A stretch of 33,420 nucleotides of DNA from contig CALVST010000019.1 of NCBI GenBank assembly GCA_944359365.1, forward strand, positions 1-33,420, read 5' to 3'. Source of the DNA: an uncultured Clostridia bacterium (GTDB taxonomy: Bacteria > Bacillota > Clostridia > Christensenellales > Borkfalkiaceae). The position numbers were made by a program, and so were the translations under genes. The notes under the pieces were generated by a model. It worked only from the letters and a program-made list of their open reading frames with translations. It did not search any database and was not told the DNA's origin. Below are positions 1-6,376 of the stretch, in pieces (within the stretch, counting starts at the first letter, position 1; each line of letters starts with the position of its first letter).

Positions 1-66
1 GACATCGACTCGGTTTTATCCGTCTGACAACTTAAAACCCTAAAATAAGTTTTATGTCCATTTGAC

Positions 67-1009
67 TTGTTAGAAGGGTATGCGGAATACTATTCTGCAG
101 AACTTTCGCAAAAGATACGCCGCGGAAATAATGAAAGCCGACGAAAGGGGAATTTGACAGGCGGGCGTGTTCCGTACGGATATAAAAATGTCAATAAAAA
201 AGCGGTTATTGACGAGGAACGGGCGGAAATAGTACGGTACATTTTTTCGCAATATGCCGCAGGTGTATTTGTGCGCGATATCATAGCTTCACTTACGAGC
301 AGGGGAATTCTGTATTACAGTAAACCGTTTTGTCGCGCAACCGTTTATAAACTTCTCAAAAATGAACGCTATTCGGGAGTTTACCATTACAACGGAGAAG
401 CTTTTACCAATATTTATCCGCCCATTATTCCCAAAGAAATTTATGAAAAGGTAAGAAAGAAAATTGAATCTAACCGGTATGGTAAGTTAAGCACGGAAAC
501 GATATACCTTCTTCGGCATAAGATCAAATGCGGTTATTGCGGGCAGTCTGTCAATGCAGAATGCGGTACGGCGCATAATGGCGAACGCAAGTATTATTAC
601 AAGTGCTGGGGAAGAAAGCATGGCAGTGGTTGCAAGAAAACAGCGATCCGCAAAGATTTGTTGGAGAGTATCGTAATTGACAAAGGAGTATGAGGAAAAG
701 CAAGCGTTATTGGAGCGGCAGATACTAATCGAAAAAAGTAATACGGCGACAAAGTTATCCGAGCGTGAAATACGTGAATATTACGAGCAGGCACTGCGTT
801 TAGAGCCGAAAATGCTGATAACGTATCTCATAAAAGAAATTGTCTTATACGACGATAAAATCGAAATTTACTACAATAGTCCTATACAGACGAGCCCCGA
901 CGACGGTCGGGGCTTTTCTTTTTTTCGGAATGAATTGCACTTTTCGTTCAAGGTGCGTCAAAGAAGAGAGCTTCGTAAATTTACAATTACGGTTGAAATG
1001 GTGGTTTGA
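67..1009 (+). pseudogene. Large serine recombinase remnant (5'-truncated, frameshifted)
   Basis: What remains is the part of a large serine site-specific recombinase after the catalytic domain. It starts at the linker motif EGYAEYYSAELSQKIRRG, followed by the recombinase domain and a zinc ribbon (CGYCG near codons 157-161, then YYYKC). The N-terminal resolvase domain with the nucleophilic serine is absent: upstream of base 64 the frame contains stops and no recombinase similarity. At about 665-720 the frame shifts, and the C-terminal coiled coil continues in another frame (677 onward, ending DDKIEIYYN). Compared with the recombinase at the right edge of the window, about 65 residues of coiled coil are missing at this junction. 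A terminator at 893-925 lies just after the YYN motif, so codons beyond about 890 are probably not true coding sequence. It cannot be active as it stands. Confidence 0.85.
893..925 (+). terminator. Rho-independent terminator after recombinase remnant
   Basis: A perfect 9-bp stem (AGCCCCGAC at 893-901, GTCGGGGCT at 906-914) with a 4-nt loop is followed by a T-rich run to 925. It lies right after the conserved KIEIYYN end of the recombinase remnant, which marks the natural end of that gene. Confidence 0.85.
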
Positions 1010-1295
1010 TCCTCCGAATTTGCTCTTTCGGGTGGCGTAGGTTAGCATAGTTCCTCGCGGAAGTCAACGGCCGCAAAATCGTTGCTGAAAACACTCATCA
1101 AAAACCTTAAAGCCGAGTAAGGAGGTTTTCCTTGCTCGGCTCTTTTGCTGTCTGATAAGTTGTTCTGCGCGCTTATAACGCAACGATTTTTCTTTGTTCC
1201 GTTGACTTCCGCAAACTGTATTTTGAATATACTGACATTCACCGTTCTATGCTCCTTCGCCTCTTGCCCGAAAAAGGCAAAACAATTCGGAGGAT
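1009..1295. repeat. Nested imperfect inverted repeat around a hairpin
   Basis: The left arm (1009-1085) and right arm (1180-1295) are inverted copies of each other. Exact blocks are ATCCTCCGAATT (1009-1020) with its complement at 1284-1295, GCGGAAGTCAACGG (1057-1070) with its complement at 1199-1212, and AAAATCGTTGC (1075-1085) with its complement at 1180-1190. Shorter blocks (TTTCGGG, GGCG, AGCATAG) lie between them in the same order. The right arm is longer, mainly by one stretch of about 40 nt. The right arm is also the 5' leader of the gene at 1302, including its Shine-Dalgarno sequence, so the left arm is an inverted copy of that leader. The centre holds a terminator hairpin. It could be a recombined element end, an inverted duplication or an invertible segment. 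Confidence 0.8.
1110..1146. terminator. Hairpin terminator at the centre of the inverted repeat
   Basis: The stem has AGCCGAGTAAGGA at 1111-1123 and TTCCTTGCTCGGCT at 1128-1141, with one mismatch. TCTTTT follows on the plus strand and the complement gives a T-run on the minus strand, so it could act in both directions. Confidence 0.6.
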
Positions 1296-1301
1296 ATAAA
1301 A

Positions 1302-1961
1302 ATGGAAATGTTGGTTACAAAGTTTTCAAACGGAAAGTATCGCAACGAAGGTGAATTGTTTGCGGAACCTATTTCAAAAGAGAACGTCAAGCTCATGGGC
1401 GAGATGATCGCATTGCAGACTCTTCGTACCTTAAAGAAGTACGATTGGAAAATCGCAGATAAGTATTATATCGGTTTAATTAAAGACTTACACCATATGG
1501 GAGAAGTCGATTATATCGTATCGGACGGCTATGATGTGGCACAGACGGCAATCTGCTTTCTGTATCAATTCATAGGCAGAAAGGTTTCCGATATTTACGG
1601 CAAAGACCGCAGAGGAAAAGAGATCACGATCAAACTTGCCTGTTATCGAGAAGTGGATAATGAACTGATGCGTTACCGCAGAAAGATGGAGAAAACGTCC
1701 TATATCGATTTTACAAGTTATAAGGCACTCCCTATGGATCCCGTAAACTGCTTTGAACACGAACAGACAGATTACAGCAAATATGACGCACTCCTGGAAG
1801 CATTACATATTACCGAATTGGAGCTTGCCATCCTGAATTGTTACATGAATGGTATGCGTCAGTCGGAAGTCTGCGCCGAACTCGGCATCGGCAGAGGGAC
1901 GATCAATCATAGAAAAGCAAGCATTCGGCAAAGGTACTTTACATGTTTTGGCGCTCTTTGA
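1302..1961 (+). CDS. Mobile-element-type sigma-70-like / HTH protein
   Basis: The product is a 219-residue protein whose last ~60 residues look like sigma-70 region 4. It contains a helix-turn-helix of the form MRQSEVCAELGIGRGTINHRKASI, preceded by a helix ELELAILNCYMNG. The first ~150 residues are soluble and I do not recognise a family in them. The start ATG has GGAGG 8 nt upstream (1289-1293), so it is well supported. It sits alone between a decayed serine recombinase and a tRNA operon, as expected for cargo of an integrated element. It may be an RNA-polymerase sigma-like factor or a DNA-binding regulator of that element; the fold of the C-terminus supports DNA binding, the rest is inference. 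Confidence 0.6.
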   Translation: MEMLVTKFSNGKYRNEGELFAEPISKENVKLMGEMIALQTLRTLKKYDWKIADKYYIGLIKDLHHMGEVDYIVSDGYDVAQTAICFLYQFIGRKVSDIYGKDRRGKEITIKLACYREVDNELMRYRRKMEKTSYIDFTSYKALPMDPVNCFEHEQTDYSKYDALLEALHITELELAILNCYMNGMRQSEVCAELGIGRGTINHRKASIRQRYFTCFGAL

Positions 1962-1986
1962 TATGTCGATAAACTTTATACAACGT

Positions 1987-2017
1987 AAAAAGGCAGCCTT
2001 TACTGGTTGCCTTTTTG
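1987..2017 (+). terminator. Terminator of the sigma-like gene
   Basis: The stem AAAAAGGCAGCC / GGTTGCCTTTTT has a short loop (TTTACT), contains a G-T pair and ends in a T-run. It lies 25 nt after the stop of the sigma-like gene. Confidence 0.8.
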
Positions 2018-2044
2018 TATCGTGATAGGGGAGTCGTTAAAAAA

Positions 2045-2081
2045 GTAAAAACCTAAACCGAAGTAGTTCGATTTAGGTTTC
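2045..2081 (-). terminator. Terminator of the tRNA operon
   Basis: A 14-bp stem with one mismatch (arms 2049-2062 and 2067-2080) is followed on the minus strand by TTTTTACTTTTTT. It lies directly downstream of tRNA-Tyr and closes the five-tRNA transcript. Confidence 0.8.
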
Positions 2082-2084
2082 TAC

Positions 2085-2169
2085 TGGTGGGAAGAGGTAG
2101 ATTCGAACTACCGAAGTCGTAGACGTCAGATTTACAGTCTGATCCATTTGGCCGCTCTGGAATCTTCCC
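2085..2169 (-). tRNA. tRNA-Tyr (GTA)
   Basis: This 85-nt tRNA has acceptor stem GGGAAGA/TCTTCCC, anticodon loop CTGTAAA (anticodon GTA), a long variable arm as expected for bacterial tRNA-Tyr, and an encoded CCA. It is the last tRNA of the operon. Confidence 0.95.
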
Positions 2170-2215
2170 GTATGCAATTTGTATTTGCCGCCCGTTTCGA
2201 GCGGTGAATAGCGAA

Positions 2216-2291
2216 TGGAGCTGGTGATTGGAATCGAACCCACAACCTGCTGATTACAAATCAGCTGCTCTGCCAGTTGAGCTACACCAGC
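2216..2291 (-). tRNA. tRNA-Thr (TGT)
   Basis: This 76-nt cloverleaf has acceptor stem GCTGGTG/CACCAGC, anticodon loop TTTGTAA (anticodon TGT) and an encoded CCA. Confidence 0.95.
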
Positions 2292-2296
2292 ACGGT

Positions 2297-2372
2297 TGGT
2301 GCCTCGGGGCGGAATCGAACCACCGACACAGGGATTTTCAGTCCCTTGCTCTACCGACTGAGCTACCGAGGC
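2297..2372 (-). tRNA. tRNA-Phe (GAA)
   Basis: This 76-nt cloverleaf has acceptor stem GCCTCGG/CCGAGGC, anticodon loop CTGAAAA (anticodon GAA) and an encoded CCA. Only 5 nt separate it from tRNA-Thr. The spacer towards tRNA-Asp can form an 8-bp hairpin (2378-2385 with 2412-2419) without a real T-run, more likely a processing structure than a terminator. Confidence 0.95.
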
Positions 2373-2429
2373 ATTTTAAAGCCTGCTTGGCAGCCCACAT
2401 ATGCTATCAAACAGGCTTTCTCCTAAGAG

Positions 2430-2506
2430 TGGCGACCCGGAACGGTCTCGAACCGTCGACCTCCAGCGTGACAGGCTGGCGTTCTAACCAACTGAACTAC
2501 CGGGCC
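2430..2506 (-). tRNA. tRNA-Asp (GTC)
   Basis: This 77-nt cloverleaf has acceptor stem GGCCCGG/TCCGGGTC, anticodon loop CTGTCAC (anticodon GTC) and an encoded CCA. Confidence 0.95.
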
Positions 2507-2518
2507 GTATGCAGATAT

Positions 2519-2595
2519 TGGTGGGCCTTCACGGACTCGAACCGCGGACCAATCGGTTATGAGCCGACCGCTCTAACCAACTGAGCTAAAGGCCC
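2519..2595 (-). tRNA. tRNA with CAT anticodon (Ile2 or elongator Met)
   Basis: This 77-nt cloverleaf has acceptor stem GGGCCTT/AAGGCCC, anticodon loop CTCATAA and an encoded CCA. The anticodon CAT fits initiator Met, elongator Met or the lysidine-modified tRNA-Ile2. The closed acceptor stem argues against initiator. From memory, the body (CCTTTAGCTCAGTTGGTTAG and GGCTCATAACCG) resembles Bacillus tRNA-Ile(CAU) more than its tRNA-Met. It is the first tRNA of the operon. Confidence 0.85.
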
Positions 2596-2635
2596 CTGCT
2601 TGCGGGTTGCACCATTTCAATCACAACGCTTGACT

Positions 2636-2664
2636 ATTTTATAATATATAGCAAAAAAAGTCAA
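2636..2664 (-). promoter_or_regulatory. Promoter of the tRNA operon
   Basis: On the minus strand, TTGACT (2664-2659) and TAAAAT (2641-2636) are separated by 17 nt. This places the transcription start about 35 nt before the first tRNA. The surrounding 250-nt gap up to spoIIAA shows no other gene. Confidence 0.8.
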
Positions 2665-2845
2665 CTGTTTTTTGCGTTGTTTTCATAGTTTTTCTCTCTT
2701 TTTTTTTGTATTTTTCCCCGATCGTTTTTTCGACAAAACTTTGCAGGGGCGCCCATATTGTCGCAAAATCTTTCCGTGCGTCCGTGATATTCTTAAAATA
2801 TAAAAAACGAGGGCGATACAGCCCCGAACGGTTTCGGAGCACGTT

Positions 2846-3154
2846 ATGGATATTACCGTAAAAAGAACGTCCGACACGCTGTACATATATCTCGGCGGAG
2901 AATTGGACGAGCACAACGCGCGCGCCGCAAGGGAGCGCGCAGACAGCGAGATCGATGCGCACGCGGGCGTGGGCAGGGTGGTCATAGACCTTGCCGGCGT
3001 CCGCTTTATGGACTCTTCCGCGATCGGTTTTCTGATCGGAAGATATAAAAAGCTCAAACGCTATGCGACGCCGCTGTTTTTGCGCGGCGTCGGCGCCGCC
3101 GCCGACAAGGTGCTTTCCGTCAGCGGCATATATACCCTCATTCCCAAAATGTAG
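2846..3154 (+). CDS. spoIIAA: Anti-sigma-F factor antagonist SpoIIAA
   Basis: This 102-residue STAS-domain protein is the anti-anti-sigma factor of sporulation. In its unphosphorylated form it binds SpoIIAB and frees sigma-F in the forespore. The phosphorylation motif DSSAIGFLIG is present, with serines 57 and 58 matching the phosphoserine position of Bacillus SpoIIAA (Ser58). Length fits the family. The start follows a modest GGAG 5 nt upstream. It is the first gene of a tight three-gene operon (11 nt to spoIIAB). I could not find a convincing sigma-H promoter in the 180 nt upstream, although this operon is sigma-H-driven in Bacillus. Confidence 0.93.
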   Translation: MDITVKRTSDTLYIYLGGELDEHNARAARERADSEIDAHAGVGRVVIDLAGVRFMDSSAIGFLIGRYKKLKRYATPLFLRGVGAAADKVLSVSGIYTLIPKM

Positions 3155-3165
3155 AGGAGAAAACG

Positions 3166-3615
3166 ATGAATAACCGCATGAAACTTGAATTTTCCGCCCT
3201 TTCCGAAAACGAGCCCTTCGCGCGCAACGCCGTTGCGGCGTTCTGCCTCGGGCTGAACCCTTCCCTCGACGAGCTTTCCGACGTAAAAACCGCCGTCAGC
3301 GAAGCAGTTACCAACTGTATCGTGCACGCATACCGCGGGCAGACGGGCACGGTCGTCATCGAGTGCGAAACGGAAGGCGACGCCGTACATATTCAGATCT
3401 CCGATTTCGGCAGGGGCATCGACGACCTGAAAAAGGCGCTCGAACCCTTTTACACCACATCGGAGGGTGAAGAGCGCTCGGGGATGGGGTTCACCATTAT
3501 GCAGACCTTTATGTCCGACTTTTCCGTAAAGTCGGAAAAGGGCGGCGGCACTTCCGTCCGTATGTCGAAGTATTTCGGGCGCAATAAAAGTTCGGAAGTG
3601 GCGAATGCTGAGTGA
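3166..3615 (+). CDS. spoIIAB: Anti-sigma-F factor / serine kinase SpoIIAB
   Basis: This 149-residue GHKL-fold ATPase holds sigma-F inactive and inactivates SpoIIAA by phosphorylation. The N box EAVTNCIVHAY (46-56, Glu46 and Asn50), G1 box DFGRGI (80-85) and G2 box ERSGMGFTIM (103-112) are all intact. GAGGAG lies 6 nt upstream of the start. Its 3' end overlaps the sigF start by 11 nt, so translation of anti-sigma and sigma factor is probably coupled. Nothing is missing relative to the family. Confidence 0.95.
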   Translation: MNNRMKLEFSALSENEPFARNAVAAFCLGLNPSLDELSDVKTAVSEAVTNCIVHAYRGQTGTVVIECETEGDAVHIQISDFGRGIDDLKKALEPFYTTSEGEERSGMGFTIMQTFMSDFSVKSEKGGGTSVRMSKYFGRNKSSEVANAE

Positions 3616-4327
3616 TGAACAGACCTTTGCTTATATCCGCGAAGCAAAGGCGGGCGACGAGCGCGCAAAAGAGGCGCTTCTTCAAAACAACACATCTCTT
3701 TTGAAGAGCATAGTAAAGCGCTACCTCGGCAAAGGCGTCGAGTTCGACGATTTGTTTCAGCTTGCGGGAATGGGGCTTTTAAAGGCGATACAGGGCTTTG
3801 ACGAGCGTTTCGGCGTCAAATTTTCTACCTATGCGGTGCCGATGATCGCGGGGGAAATAAAGCGCTTCATGCGAGACGACGGCTCCGTAAAGGTTTCGCG
3901 CGCCATCAAATATACGGCGAAAAAGATGAACGTGTTTATCGAAGAGTATTCGGTTAAATACGGGCGCCCGCCTACGGTGAAAGAGATCGCCGAAGAGTTC
4001 GGCGTGGAAGAGAGCGAAGCCGTGTTTATTATGGGCTCATCGCGTATGCCCGTTTCCATTTACGAAAAGGGGGAGTATAAAGACGAAGACTCGCGCGAAC
4101 TTTTGGACAGGCTGCCTTCCGTAGACGACACCGACGACATGATAGAGCGCCTGCAATTGAAGAGCGCCATAGCCGATCTTCCCGAACGGGAAAGAAAGAT
4201 CATTTTTTTGAGATATTTCCGCGACATGACGCAGAGCGAAGTCGCCGAAGTGATAGGCGTATCGCAGGTGCAAATATCGCGCATCGAAAGCCGCATCGTT
4301 TCCGAAATGAAGGAAAAGCTGGGGTAA
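3605..4327 (+). CDS. sigF: Sporulation sigma factor SigF
   Basis: This 240-residue sigma-70 family protein has region 2 (VEFDDLFQLAGMGLLKAIQGFD, then FSTYAVPMIAGEIKRFMRD near 45-92), a region 3 stretch (RPPTVKEIAEEFGV) and a region 4 helix-turn-helix (MTQSEVAEVIGVSQVQISRIES). The order after spoIIAA-spoIIAB identifies it as sigma-F, the first forespore-specific sigma factor. The start overlaps the end of spoIIAB. A candidate target promoter is present in this window upstream of spoVAC. Confidence 0.95.
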   Translation: MLSDEQTFAYIREAKAGDERAKEALLQNNTSLLKSIVKRYLGKGVEFDDLFQLAGMGLLKAIQGFDERFGVKFSTYAVPMIAGEIKRFMRDDGSVKVSRAIKYTAKKMNVFIEEYSVKYGRPPTVKEIAEEFGVEESEAVFIMGSSRMPVSIYEKGEYKDEDSRELLDRLPSVDDTDDMIERLQLKSAIADLPERERKIIFLRYFRDMTQSEVAEVIGVSQVQISRIESRIVSEMKEKLG

Positions 4328-4345
4328 TATAGTAAAATAATAAAT

Positions 4346-4387
4346 CAACGCGCAGAAAAGGCAAACGGGCGGCCTGTCTGCGCGTTG
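4346..4387. terminator. Bidirectional terminator between sigF and the ABC-F gene
   Basis: An 11-bp stem (CAACGCGCAGA 4346-4356, TCTGCGCGTTG 4377-4387) lies between convergent genes. TTGTTTGTATTTT follows on plus and an AT-rich tract follows on minus. Confidence 0.75.
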
Positions 4388-4395
4388 TTTGTATT

Positions 4396-5871
4396 TTACA
4401 GTTCGATCGTTTTTGTGGCAACGTTGCGCACTAATGCCACGTCGTGCTCGACGAACAGGATTGCGGGACGGTACTGCAGCAGTAACTCTTCTATCTGCAT
4501 GCGCGAAACGACGTCGATATAGTTGAGCGGTTCGTCCCATACATATAAGTGCGCGGGCGTTGCGAGCGACGCGGCGAGGGCGACCTTCTTTTTCTGCCCG
4601 TCGCTGTAAAGGGAAATATCCTTCTCGAACAGGGCGCTGCGAAAGTTCAGTTTATTCAATATTGCCATAACAAGGTCGGGCGGCGCGCCGTGCATTTTGG
4701 AATATTCATGTACCGAACCGGACAGGTCGCGCACATTCTGAGGCAGATAGGAAATGCGCAGGTCGCCCGGCACGGTCACGATGCCGCTAGCGGCTGTGGC
4801 TTTCCCCGCAATAAGTTTGAGCAAAGTGCTTTTGCCGCTGCCGTTCGCGCCGCGCACGGCGATGCGCTCACCCCGTCCGATTTCAAAGCTGATGTCCGCA
4901 AAGACCGTTTTGCCGTCGTATGCCGCCGCAACGTGGGTAAGCGAACAGAGGGTATTGCTGCGGAAGGGCAGGGGCGTAAGTTTCATATCGCCGTAAAATT
5001 CGGCGTTTTTCAAAAGAGAACTTTTTTCGCGTATCGCTTCTTCGCGCCGTTTTTCGGTGTTCTTTGCGCGCTTCGCCATTTTCGCCGCCATGGCGCCGAT
5101 GTGCCCCTTGTCGGGGTGCAGACCCGACAGCTTTTGGTTCTTGCTCGCCTCTACTTTGTCTGCCCAAGAAGACGTGCGTTCGGCAGACTGTCTAAGTGCG
5201 TCGATCTGTTTGGAAAGCCGCTCGTTCTTTTTTCGTTCGGCGGCATCGGCGGCGGTTTTGTCTTTCCACCATTCGGAAAAACTTCCCTTGCGAAGGGTGA
5301 CGCCTTCCGCCTCGAAAACGAGGATGTGGTCGCAGCAGGCGTCCAAAAATGCGCGGTCGTGCGAAACGAGCAAAAAGCCGCGCTTATCTTTTAGATAAGA
5401 GGCAAGCCTTCGCCGCCCCGTTTCGTCCAAATGGTTGGTCGGCTCGTCTATGAGAAGGTGCGCGCCGTCATCCGAAAAAAGCGCCGCGAGCATTAGTTTT
5501 GTCTGTTCTCCGCCGGAAAGGGCGGAAAAGGGCTTTTCGAGGGTATCTTCCGTGAGAGCCAAGCCGTGCATTTCCCTTTTCAGCCGCCATAGTTCCAATT
5601 CGGGGCGTGCGCAGTACAGGGAAGAGAGAGCGTCGGGCGCGTCGGGCACGGAAAAGGGAAAGTATTCAAACGGTGCCGCGTGAGAGATCGCGCCGCCGTC
5701 TGCCGTCAGGGCGCCGCTCAGAAGACGCAAAAAGGTGGTTTTGCCCCGCCCGTTCCTGCCGGTCACGGCGAGCTTCCAATCGGTGTCCAAGGTGACGGAA
5801 AAATTTTCGAATGCGTTTTCGTAAGAGTCGGGATAGCGGAAAGTCAAGTTGGTAATGTTGATCGCTGACAT
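4396..5871 (-). CDS. ABC-F ribosomal protection protein, Lsa-like
   Basis: This 491-residue protein has two ABC ATPase domains and no membrane segments, as in ABC-F factors that displace drugs from the ribosome. Domain 1 has Walker A GRNGRGKTT (38-46), signature LSGGE and IDEPTNHLD. Domain 2 has GANGSGKST (341-349), a weakened signature YSDGQKKK (422-429) and WDEPLNYID (445-453). The charged linker lies at about 200-300. GRNGRGKTT, WDEPLNY and the start pattern MSxIxIxNLTFxY closely match the Lsa group (lincosamide/streptogramin A/pleuromutilin resistance), so I infer that role. I chose the start at 5871 because GGAG lies just upstream; the frame stays open further out but without a ribosome site. 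Expression appears to be controlled by a leader attenuator. Confidence 0.9.
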   Translation of the reverse strand: MSAINITNLTFRYPDSYENAFENFSVTLDTDWKLAVTGRNGRGKTTFLRLLSGALTADGGAISHAAPFEYFPFSVPDAPDALSSLYCARPELELWRLKREMHGLALTEDTLEKPFSALSGGEQTKLMLAALFSDDGAHLLIDEPTNHLDETGRRRLASYLKDKRGFLLVSHDRAFLDACCDHILVFEAEGVTLRKGSFSEWWKDKTAADAAERKKNERLSKQIDALRQSAERTSSWADKVEASKNQKLSGLHPDKGHIGAMAAKMAKRAKNTEKRREEAIREKSSLLKNAEFYGDMKLTPLPFRSNTLCSLTHVAAAYDGKTVFADISFEIGRGERIAVRGANGSGKSTLLKLIAGKATAASGIVTVPGDLRISYLPQNVRDLSGSVHEYSKMHGAPPDLVMAILNKLNFRSALFEKDISLYSDGQKKKVALAASLATPAHLYVWDEPLNYIDVVSRMQIEELLLQYRPAILFVEHDVALVRNVATKTIEL

Positions 5872-5906
5872 GGTATTTTCTCCTGATCGATGTTTGCCGC
5901 AAGCCG

Positions 5907-5952
5907 AAAAAAACACGGAGCCGCAAGAGAAAATTCCCGCGGCTCCGTGTTT
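5907..5952 (-). terminator. Attenuator terminator in the ABC-F leader
   Basis: A perfect 14-bp stem (arms 5939-5952 and 5911-5924) is followed on the minus strand by an uninterrupted run of T (complement of 5907-5913). It lies between the promoter and the ABC-F start codon, 36 nt before the ATG, so it must be bypassed for expression. A second hairpin (6014-6021 with 5992-6000) lies upstream of it and could hold a competing strand (see the leader-peptide entry). Confidence 0.85.
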
Positions 5953-6036
5953 ATAACATATCCGAAATGATCTCTTACAGCAACGCGCCAAAACGGGCGG
6001 GCACACAGCCTCGCCGCCGTTTCAGCATAAAAATTG

Positions 6037-6057
6037 TTATCTGTAAGAAATGTACAT
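6037..6057 (-). CDS. Six-codon leader peptide MYISYR
   Basis: A short frame ATG TAC ATT TCT TAC AGA TAA lies in the leader of the ABC-F gene and is preceded by AAGGAG (6068-6063) at ideal spacing, the best ribosome site in the region. Its 3' half (TCTTACAG, 6048-6041) is exactly complementary to CTGTAAGA at 5980-5973. A ribosome stalled or finishing on it would thus change leader folding upstream of the attenuator. A further stretch GAGGCTGTGTG (about 6012-6002) can pair partly with the 5' arm of the terminator. Such short uORFs are known to mediate drug-induced antitermination of resistance ABC-F genes. Translation is inferred, not shown. Confidence 0.7.
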   Translation of the reverse strand: MYISYR

Positions 6058-6102
6058 CTCGTCTCCTTGGTCCGATTTGGCGCAACTGCCTGTTTCGCCG
6101 TC

Positions 6103-6131
6103 ATTATATCACATCGGCGGCGCGCCGTCAA
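6103..6131 (-). promoter_or_regulatory. Promoter of the ABC-F gene
   Basis: TTGACG (6131-6126) and a perfect TATAAT (6108-6103) on the minus strand are separated by 17 nt. The predicted start near 6096 gives a leader of about 225 nt that contains the uORF and attenuator. It faces away from the promoter of the glycine-riboswitch operon. Confidence 0.85.
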
Positions 6132-6194
6132 GCGGCGGAAAGGGGAGCGGAGGCAGAAAAAATCGCATAAAATGCTCTGCGGCGCCGATATAGG

Positions 6195-6223
6195 TTGACA
6201 AGGACGGTTTTTTTCTCTATACT
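6195..6223 (+). promoter_or_regulatory. Promoter of the glycine-riboswitch operon
   Basis: A perfect TTGACA (6195-6200) and TATACT (6218-6223) with a 17-nt spacer. The transcript starts near 6230, just before the riboswitch. Confidence 0.88.
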
Positions 6224-6235
6224 ATACCCGTAAAT

Positions 6236-6318
6236 TACTCTGGAGAGACCAAAAAAACGGCGCCGAAGGTGTAACCCGCGGATTTTCGCGGCTATCTCTC
6301 AGGCAAAGAGGACAGAGC
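6236..6318 (+). promoter_or_regulatory. Glycine riboswitch (single aptamer)
   Basis: The conserved glycine aptamer elements are present in order: CTCTGGAGAGACC (P1/P2 5' side), GGCGCCGAAGG (core), a CCGCGG/CGCGG hairpin, then ATCTCTCAGGCAAAGAGGACAGAG (3' core and P1 closing strand). Only one aptamer is visible, while many glycine riboswitches have two in tandem. A hairpin with a T-run follows immediately and can serve as expression platform. The downstream genes are small-amino-acid sodium symporters, which fits glycine sensing. Confidence 0.92.
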
Positions 6319-6333
6319 GGTTTTATTTCCCTC

Positions 6334-6360
6334 GGTCGCTTGCGGGCGGCTTTCTTTTTT
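6334..6360 (+). terminator. Riboswitch expression-platform terminator
   Basis: The stem GGTCGC (6334-6339) / GCGGCT (6346-6351) with G-T pairs is followed by TTTCTTTTTT. Its 5' arm could pair instead with AGAGCG at the end of the aptamer P1 strand. That gives a plausible switch, but the direction (ON or OFF with glycine) cannot be read from sequence alone. Confidence 0.6.
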
Positions 6361-6376
6361 GGCAAAAGAAGAACCA

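Noticed and set aside
1-66. The missing N-terminal part of the left recombinase in another frame
   Set aside because: All three plus frames of these 66 nt lack recombinase motifs and the adjoining frame has stops; the catalytic domain is really absent here.
990-1060. A decayed tRNA 3' end on the minus strand beside the left recombinase (TTCGGAGGATC...ACCACCA)
   Set aside because: The T-loop consensus is broken and no acceptor or anticodon arm pairs. The sequence is better explained as the left arm of the inverted repeat.
2228-2584. A plus-strand frame starting MESNPQPADYKSAALP
   Set aside because: This is the well-known false protein made by reading tRNA genes antisense; the region encodes four tRNAs.
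2666-2845. A sigma-H promoter for the spoIIA operon
   Set aside because: I looked for AGGAWWW and GAAT elements at proper spacing and found no convincing match.
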